DNA of 11,075 nucleotides, taken from Planctomycetota bacterium. GTDB lineage: Bacteria; Planctomycetota; Phycisphaerae; Sedimentisphaerales; SM23-30. The position numbers and the translations under genes were made by a program. The stretch covers positions 9,175-20,249 of the forward strand of contig JAKJEP010000016.1 in the NCBI GenBank assembly GCA_022705365.1, read 5' to 3'. Shown one piece after another: positions 6,710 to 11,075 of this stretch (position 1 is its first letter; every line of letters begins with the position of its first letter). The notes beneath the pieces were generated by a model. The model saw only the letters and a list, made by a program, of their open reading frames with translations. It ran no database searches and was not told the DNA's origin.

Positions 6710-7882
6710 ATGTTATTATTAGCGATAGCCAATTTAACCCATCGGAAAGTTCGAAGTGCTCTAAGCATCCTGGCGGTGGCGATTGCCATAACGCTGCTGC
6801 TGGTGCTGGTGGGGCTGTCCAATGGAACGCTCAACGAAGTGTCCGGGCGGATGCAAAGCGTAGAGGCGGAGATCGTGGTGCGGGACAAGCATTTTGACCT
6901 GGGGAGCATGAGCGGGGGCAAGCTGTGGGAAAAGGAAATCGGGCGGATCGAAGCTATTGAAATCGGCTCCCAGCCGGCGGTGCAGAAGGTGATCCCGGTC
7001 TTTCTGGGGCGGATGAAGCTGGCGGGGTTGTCGCAGAATGTCTTTGGTATCAGCCCGCAGGACTTTCCCGTTTTCGCCGGCCAGCGCAAAATTCTGAGCG
7101 GCCAACTATTCGAGGATGACGAAAAGCCGCTTTCCCTAGGGGCCAATCAAACCGAGGAGTCACCGTCGTTCTATCTACCCCTATTGATCGATCAGCGGCT
7201 TTCGCGGGCTGGAAATATTGAGGTGGGAGATACGTTCAGCTATGGGGATGTTCCCGCGCGGGTAACAGGAGTGGTGGAGACGGGTGTGGCTGGGCGGGTG
7301 TTCGCACCCATCAACCGTTTGCGGACGGTCAACGGGGTGGCGGTACCGACCTCGCATATGTTTTTCGTGAAGGCCCGGTCCTCTTTGAACACCGAACAAC
7401 TGCAAGGGCTGTGTGAGGAAATCGAGCAGACCACCAAGCGCAGCGCCAGCCTGGTGGCTAATTACGCCCAGGTTCTGGCGGACAATTATCGCAATCTTAC
7501 TATCTTCATCAGTCTGGTCAGTGTTATCGCACTGGTGATCTGCTTTTTGTTTATATTTGTCACTATGTACACTATTGTGCTGGAACGGGGCCGGGAGATT
7601 GCGATTCTGCAAAGCCTGGGGGCCAACCGCTCGGCGATTCTGCGGCAGACCATCCAGGAATCCCTGCTGATTTGTTCGCTGGGGACCGCGGCGGGCATCC
7701 TGCTGGCGCTGGGGGTTCGCTGGCTCATTCAAACGGTCTCACCGCTAATGACGATCGAATTCAAGCTGGAATGGCTGATGATCGCTGTCGGGGTGGGAAT
7801 CGGAGGAGGGGTGATTAGCGCCCTGTACCCCGGCTACCTGGCCCTGCGGCATGACCCGGTGGAGGTTCTTAGTTTTGAGTGA
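6710..7882 (+). CDS. ABC transporter permease, FtsX/LolC/MacB type
   Basis: A 390-residue inner-membrane permease of the type VII ABC (FtsX-like) class. Topology is visible: transmembrane helix 1 at about 17-37, a periplasmic domain of roughly 220 residues, then helices at about 264-289, 318-340 and 354-376. The segment ERGREIAILQSLGANRSAIL (292-311) is the coupling helix region typical of LolC, LolE, MacB and DevC, and the protein ends in the common 'R-DPVEVL' tail. The permease would work as a dimer with the ATPase encoded next. The TTG start of the ATPase gene overlaps its end by eight bases, which implies translational coupling. With the LolA-like gene downstream, a role in lipoprotein or lipid extraction from the inner membrane is likely. 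Only one permease gene is present, so a homodimer is inferred. The gene itself is intact. Confidence 0.87.
   Translation: MLLLAIANLTHRKVRSALSILAVAIAITLLLVLVGLSNGTLNEVSGRMQSVEAEIVVRDKHFDLGSMSGGKLWEKEIGRIEAIEIGSQPAVQKVIPVFLGRMKLAGLSQNVFGISPQDFPVFAGQRKILSGQLFEDDEKPLSLGANQTEESPSFYLPLLIDQRLSRAGNIEVGDTFSYGDVPARVTGVVETGVAGRVFAPINRLRTVNGVAVPTSHMFFVKARSSLNTEQLQGLCEEIEQTTKRSASLVANYAQVLADNYRNLTIFISLVSVIALVICFLFIFVTMYTIVLERGREIAILQSLGANRSAILRQTIQESLLICSLGTAAGILLALGVRWLIQTVSPLMTIEFKLEWLMIAVGVGIGGGVISALYPGYLALRHDPVEVLSFE
7858..7877 (+). promoter_or_regulatory. Ribosome binding site and TTG start of the ATPase gene
   Basis: GGTGGAGG (7858-7865) lies nine bases before TTG (7875-7877), which would give a protein starting MSEKTDIIIRTEKL. 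This is a better start than the in-frame ATG at 7851, which lies inside the permease gene and adds residues with no family match. Confidence 0.6.
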
Positions 7883-8105
7883 GAAAACTGACATTATAAT
7901 ACGTACTGAAAAACTATCGAAAACCTTTACGAACGGGCGGCTGGAAACGCCGGTCTTGTTCGATATAGACCTGGAAATCCGGCGCGGAGAGTTTGTGGCG
8001 ATTATGGGTCCCAGCGGCTGCGGCAAGAGCACGCTGATCAACATCATTGCCGGGCTGGAAAAGCCCTCGGCGGGGCAAAATCGGTTTTATTTTTCAGCGG
8101 TTTAA
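7875..8105 (+). pseudogene. LolD-type ABC ATPase, 5' fragment (Walker A half), frameshifted
   Basis: This is the N-terminal part of an ABC ATPase that would power the permease encoded just before it. From the TTG start it reads 67 normal residues: the A-loop region, FDIDLEIRRGEF, and Walker A GPSGCGKST with K51. They end at GLEKPSAG. After that the frame runs nine unrelated residues to TAA at 8103-8105. The next conserved block (KIGFIFQ) continues one frame over from 8077. In E. coli LolD about 24 residues lie between the matching TSG and LGFIYQ; here almost none do. The simplest reading is a deletion of 3n+2 bases, around 68-71, near 8075. Without the Q-loop, signature and Walker B this fragment cannot act as an ATPase. 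Confidence 0.75.
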
Positions 8106-8487
8106 TCTGCTGCCGAATTTGACTGCCCGGCAAAATATCGCAATTGCGGAGCGGATTCGCGGCAACCGGCTGGACGGACAAATCATGGAGTCGCTGGCGG
8201 CGGTAGATATGGCGGAGAAGGCCCATCAGAAACCCGGCACGCTATCCATCGGCCAGCAGCAGCGGGTGGCGATTGCCCGGGCGATTGCCCATCGACCGGC
8301 GGTGATTATGGCCGATGAGCCGACGGGGAATCTCGACTCCGCCAATGCGGACAAGATTCTCGAGCTTTTCCGCCGGATCAATCAGCAGCAGGGCATCAGC
8401 CTGATTATGATTACCCATTCGCTGACGGCGGCGCAGAAGGCGGATCGGATTATCTGCATGGCGGATGGCAGGATTGAATATGTTTAA
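8047..8487 (+). pseudogene. LolD-type ABC ATPase, 3' fragment (Q-loop, signature, Walker B)
   Basis: This is the C-terminal part of the same ATPase, in the +1 frame relative to the 5' fragment. Family sequence begins at about 8077 with KIGFIFQRFNLLPNLTA (Q-loop glutamine at 8095-8097). It continues with the signature LSIGQQQRVAIARAI (8242 onward), Walker B VIMADEPTGNLD and the H-loop in MITHS. LLPNLTARQN and DEPTGNLDSANADKI are typical of the LolD/MacB group. The second glycine of LSGGQ is isoleucine here. The open frame from the ATG at 8047 begins with about ten residues that belong to the other frame, so that ATG is not a natural start. Its stop overlaps the start of the next gene by eight bases, so the operon layout is preserved despite the damage. 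Confidence 0.75.
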
Positions 8488-9124
8488 CTACCTGAAGAAT
8501 ATTTTACTCCATAAGGGCCATACCGCCCATGACCGGATCAATCTGCGGTACTGGTTTTTGGGATTTGTCTTGTTTCTGGCGGTGCTGACGGGTATCGCCC
8601 GGATGGGGCTGGCCGATACCGCACGCGGTGCAGAAGAGGTATCCGGTTATCTGTGGCCGTGGGCGCTGTATCTGTTTTATATGTCTCTGTGCTGCACTTT
8701 TTTTCCCGCGCCGACCACCTGGCTGGTTTTGCTGATGGCTTCCCCCATCATCCATGTTTTCCCCCAATCCTTTCAGGCCGGTCCCTTGCATGCCCTGGAA
8801 ACCGTTATTATCGTGGCTTCCATTGGTGCTCTGGGCACGACACTGGCCAACTTAAATGAATATCATATTTTCACGTTTCTGCTGCGTTTCGGGAAGACAA
8901 AGAAATTCCAGAACACCCGCTTTTACCAGAAAGCCTGCCGCTGGTTCAGCCTCAGTCCCTTTACCCTGATGACCCTGATGAGTTTTCTGCCGATTCCGGT
9001 GGATGTGGTCCGCTGGCTGGCCATTTCCAACCGGTATCGCCGGGATCATTACGCCTATGCCTCGTTTGTGGGCCGGTTTTTGCGTTACAGTTTTATCGCC
9101 GCCGCCGCCAAATCGGCGGGGTAG
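8480..9124 (+). CDS. VTT/DedA-like membrane protein, frameshifted near its C-terminus
   Basis: A polytopic inner-membrane protein related to the VTT (SNARE-associated/DedA-like) group. Members of that group move or flip lipids or carrier lipids. Hydrophobic helices lie at about 25-42, 60-95 and 106-124, with further hydrophobic segments in the C-terminal half. FFPAPTTWL (74-82) and SFLPIPVDVVRWLAIS (168-183), then FVGRFLRY (197-203), resemble the family's re-entrant loop motifs. I chose the ATG at 8480 because AGGA lies six bases before it; an ATG at 8465 adds five residues. The frame ends at TAG 9122-9124 after AAAAKSAG. The -1 frame continues with a clear last helix and tail to 9252, so the gene has probably lost one base, plausibly in the A run at 9110-9112. 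Its place between LolD- and LolA-like genes suggests a role in envelope lipid or lipoprotein traffic. Confidence 0.7.
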   Translation: MFNYLKNILLHKGHTAHDRINLRYWFLGFVLFLAVLTGIARMGLADTARGAEEVSGYLWPWALYLFYMSLCCTFFPAPTTWLVLLMASPIIHVFPQSFQAGPLHALETVIIVASIGALGTTLANLNEYHIFTFLLRFGKTKKFQNTRFYQKACRWFSLSPFTLMTLMSFLPIPVDVVRWLAISNRYRRDHYAYASFVGRFLRYSFIAAAAKSAG

Positions 9125-9252
9125 GAATTATCACTGTACAAGGGGTGTTGATTGGTTTAGTATTACTGCGGTATGTTCCCAAACTGCTGGCCGCCAGTCG
9201 GGCAGAAGCGGGCGGAGAACCAATTGCTGTCCTGGAAACTATCAAAAAATAG
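9112..9252 (+). pseudogene. Out-of-frame C-terminal tail of the VTT/DedA-like gene
   Basis: In the -1 frame the sequence reads IGGVGIITVQGVLIGLVLLR followed by YVPKLLAASRAEAGGEPIAVLETIKK and a TAG at 9250-9252. This is a hydrophobic helix, a basic flank and a soluble tail, as expected for the end of a membrane protein. Adding one A to the AAA at 9110-9112 would join the frames as AAAAK-IGGVGII. The repaired gene would end 12 bases before the LolA start, normal operon spacing, instead of leaving a 140-base gap. Confidence 0.65.
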
Positions 9253-9264
9253 AGGAATTACGCT

Positions 9265-10092
9265 ATGAAGAATATGCTTTGGTTATTACTTTCGACGATG
9301 ATTATCTGTTTATCCTGCCCGGCGTTTGGTCAGAGTGAACCTAACGCTGCCCCCCCTACCACACCAGCCCCGGCCCATCCCATCAGCCCGGAATTGAATA
9401 CCCTGCTGGACAAGATCGAAAAACGCTCGGGCGAGCTGAAAAGTTTCGAGGCGGATATGCTGTTCAAGCAGGAGCAGTTACTGGTTGACTCGGTAAAAAT
9501 TCGCAACGGCAAGCTGTATTATCAGGCCAATCCGGAGGCGGTGTTATTCCGGATCCATTTTGCGGATCTGCTGGAGTTGGACCTGGAAGAGGAAGAAAAG
9601 CCGGAGCCCACCAAATTCAATGAGGATTTTGCCTTTGACGGCCGGTGGCTGACCCGGCGAAACGAACTATTTAAGAGCATTCAAAAATATGAGATTTCCA
9701 AGGAGCCGGCGAATAAGGAGACGTTCCGACTGGGCAAAGGCCCCTTCCCCCTTCCATTCGCTCTGACCAAAGCGGACATCCTCAAGGAATTTGAAGTTCA
9801 GTTGGTACCGGTTGATCCGAATGATCCGGCCAAGACCAGCCATCTAAACCTCAAACCGAAGAAAGACAGCTCGCTGGCGGAGAAATACCTGGAGCTGGAT
9901 TTCTGGGTCTCGGCGGAAGATATGGAACCCCGCCAGATTCGCTATGCCAGCCCGGACGATGAAATTACCACCGTTACCTGGTCCAAGAGCAAGACCGACA
10001 AGCCAATCAGCAAAAAAACCTTCGAGCTGGAGGCCCCTGACAAGGACTGGGACGTGGAGGTCAATCCGCTGGAAGATCCGAAACTAGATTAA
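9265..10092 (+). CDS. LolA-like outer-membrane lipoprotein carrier protein
   Basis: A 275-residue secreted protein. Residues 1-22 form a Sec signal peptide with a hydrophobic core (LWLLLSTMIICLS) and a likely cut after AFG. The two cysteines there do not fit a lipobox. A Pro/Ala-rich linker (about 25-42) leads into a LolA/LolB-type half-barrel: SGELKSFEADMLFKQEQ (55-71), VKIRNGKLYYQ (77-87), AFDGRWLTRRN (123-133), LELDFWVSAEDMEPRQIRY (209-227) and TVTWSK (236-241). This strand order matches LolA proteins, which carry lipoproteins across the periplasm. AGAGGA lies just before the ATG. The gene closes a cassette of permease, ATPase and VTT protein, which fits a Lol-like pathway. Compared with classical LolA of about 200 residues it is longer, with an acidic insert near 102-118. 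It is intact. Confidence 0.8.
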   Translation: MKNMLWLLLSTMIICLSCPAFGQSEPNAAPPTTPAPAHPISPELNTLLDKIEKRSGELKSFEADMLFKQEQLLVDSVKIRNGKLYYQANPEAVLFRIHFADLLELDLEEEEKPEPTKFNEDFAFDGRWLTRRNELFKSIQKYEISKEPANKETFRLGKGPFPLPFALTKADILKEFEVQLVPVDPNDPAKTSHLNLKPKKDSSLAEKYLELDFWVSAEDMEPRQIRYASPDDEITTVTWSKSKTDKPISKKTFELEAPDKDWDVEVNPLEDPKLD

Positions 10093-10123
10093 TACTCTCG
10101 AACAAATAAGTATAATTGCTTGA

Positions 10124-10145
10124 ACAGACTGGTTTTTCAGCCTGT
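10124..10145. terminator. Possible bidirectional hairpin between convergent genes
   Basis: ACAGACTG (10124-10131) can pair with CAGCCTGT (10138-10145) with one mismatch around the loop GTTTTT. It sits between the stops of two convergent genes, where a shared terminator is expected. No strong T tract follows on either strand, so this is tentative. Confidence 0.3.
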
Positions 10146-10148
10146 ATC

Positions 10149-11075
10149 TCACGCTGGTTTTGATACGGTCAGATTCATCCAGTCTACACCCATTTTTTTC
10201 AGGGCATAGCCGACTTCCTTCAGATAATTCCCATAACAGGCCATCCAGTGAAATCCGCGGCTCTGTTCCACCAGTGTATCACAATCGCCGTGAATCTGAA
10301 CATCAATTTGAGAACGGCAGATATCCAGGAAAGGATTATCGACAATTTCGCCCTCAAAACCAAGCCATCGCTGGCAGGCAAAGTCGGGATCCAGTACGGT
10401 TATCGTCTGCCCTTTCTTCATCTCCACCTTGGGAGCGGCGCCATAATCCGATTCGAAGTGGGTCAGGATGCGGGCCGGTTCATACTCCTTGCCATTCATT
10501 TTACGCGGCGCGGTACAGTGGGCCAGTGTGACGATATTATCATGCGGATAGGTAGGATCGTTCAGGAACACCGGCCGGCCGCTGATATAATGCAGCAGAA
10601 TACCCGAAGGAATCACCACAAAATCAGATTCGCAATACGCATTATACCCGGAATCATTCAACAAGGTTAACGGTAAACAGGCGGTCGTTTCCGAGGCCGG
10701 CATAATTGTGGACATGCATTCATTGATGGTAAAGGCATCGGTTCCAGCCTGATCTAGCAATTGTTTAAACACCTCGTTGAGCACAAAAGCATTGCTGATG
10801 AATTCCTCCCGCGTTTCCAGCGTAATTCCGTTCTGCTTCAGGTAGTTCTTCGCATCCTGACGACACCGTTTCACCAGTTCGTCATTCGCGCGGGCTTTTT
10901 GGATGAGTTCACGCAGGGAAGGATAATCCACGGTTTCCATTGCCATCTTCCATAGATTACCGCTGACCTCCGGCCCCTTATGTCCCATCGGACCCCATCC
11001 GGAAGGACCGCCAACCGCCACAATCTTTTTACCGATGGTATTCCGCAACCCATACAAGGCCCGCAACCGCCATAA
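10149..11075 (-). CDS. L-fucose/L-arabinose isomerase-like sugar isomerase, C-terminal part, 5' end outside window
   Basis: A fragment of 308 residues, open to the right edge with no real start in the window. A TTG at 11066 is in frame, but the coding sequence clearly continues upstream (WRLRALYGLRNTIGKKIVAVGG). The fragment resembles the FucI/AraA superfamily, which uses a divalent metal to interconvert aldoses and ketoses. Likely metal ligands, numbered from the edge, are E149 in CESD, D173 in FLNDP and H276 in RGFHW. The E to D distance of 24 residues equals E337 to D361 in E. coli FucI. LAHCTAPRKMNG fits the conserved HC segment of these proteins. The D to H distance is much shorter than in FucI (103 against 167), so this is a distant relative. 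The actual sugar is unknown. It runs towards the LolA gene and is not part of that operon. Confidence 0.75.
   Translation of the reverse strand, partial: LWRLRALYGLRNTIGKKIVAVGGPSGWGPMGHKGPEVSGNLWKMAMETVDYPSLRELIQKARANDELVKRCRQDAKNYLKQNGITLETREEFISNAFVLNEVFKQLLDQAGTDAFTINECMSTIMPASETTACLPLTLLNDSGYNAYCESDFVVIPSGILLHYISGRPVFLNDPTYPHDNIVTLAHCTAPRKMNGKEYEPARILTHFESDYGAAPKVEMKKGQTITVLDPDFACQRWLGFEGEIVDNPFLDICRSQIDVQIHGDCDTLVEQSRGFHWMACYGNYLKEVGYALKKMGVDWMNLTVSKPA

Noticed and set aside
7851..7874. ATG at 7851 as start of the ATPase gene
   Set aside because: It lies deep in the permease gene with no ribosome binding site. The TTG at 7875 has GGTGGAGG at good spacing and gives a normal ABC N-terminus.
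8040..8110. Programmed ribosomal frameshift in the ATPase gene
   Set aside because: A frameshift alone would not explain the missing 23 or so residues between Walker A and the Q-loop. A deletion explains both the gap and the frame change.
9003..9338. Open frame on the + strand spanning the VTT and LolA genes
   Set aside because: Its translation is rich in Pro, Arg and Cys, has no domain signal, and overlaps two better genes in other frames.
10111..10116. TATAAT on the + strand after the LolA gene as a promoter
   Set aside because: There is no -35 match at usable spacing and no + strand gene downstream; the following sequence is the antisense of the isomerase gene.
1..11075. CRISPR array, insertion sequence, integrase, tRNA or rRNA
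   Set aside because: I looked on both strands and saw no regularly spaced repeats, transposase or integrase motifs, or tRNA-like cloverleaf with CCA end.

Overview
The window is 11,075 bases of bacterial chromosome, moderately GC-rich and densely coded, with no rRNA, tRNA, CRISPR array or insertion sequence that I can see. The gene content suggests a Gram-negative-type member of the PVC group, most likely Planctomycetota and perhaps Phycisphaerae-like. It includes a sodium/solute symporter, a Tat-exported NIPSNAP protein, a Lol-type lipoprotein system and an L-fucose-isomerase-like sugar isomerase. This placement is inference from gene families, not from a marker gene.

Left part (1-2939, + strand): the C-terminal half of an SGLT-type sodium/solute symporter, cut by the window edge. 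Next come a class V PLP-dependent aminotransferase of the isopenicillin-N-epimerase type, which ends in a good intrinsic terminator, and a secreted two-repeat NIPSNAP protein that ends in an 18-bp perfect palindrome.

Middle part (3085-5909, - strand, transcribed right to left): a natural fusion of a Sua5/YrdC threonylcarbamoyl-AMP synthase with a low-molecular-weight phosphatase, then ribose-5-phosphate isomerase B (rpiB), then an APH/CotS-like small-molecule kinase. The order Sua5 - LMW phosphatase - RpiB matches ywlC-ywlE-ywlF of Bacillus subtilis. The phosphatase loop carries the threonine that marks the arginine phosphatase YwlE. A short AT-rich spacer (5910-6036) holds back-to-back promoters for this unit and for the rightward unit.

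Right part (6037-10092, + strand): a HAD phosphatase, then a Lol-like cassette made of an FtsX/LolC-type permease, a LolD-type ATPase, a VTT/DedA-like membrane protein and a LolA-like periplasmic carrier. Together they look like a machine for moving lipoproteins or lipids from the inner to the outer membrane. Two of the four cassette genes are damaged as read. The ATPase lacks about 23 residues between Walker A and the Q-loop and is frameshifted there. The VTT gene has a -1 frameshift that cuts off its last transmembrane helix. Either the cassette is decaying or the assembly is locally wrong.

Right edge (10149-11075, - strand): the C-terminal part of a sugar isomerase related to L-fucose/L-arabinose isomerases, with its N-terminus outside the window. 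No gene-free stretch exceeds 300 bases.
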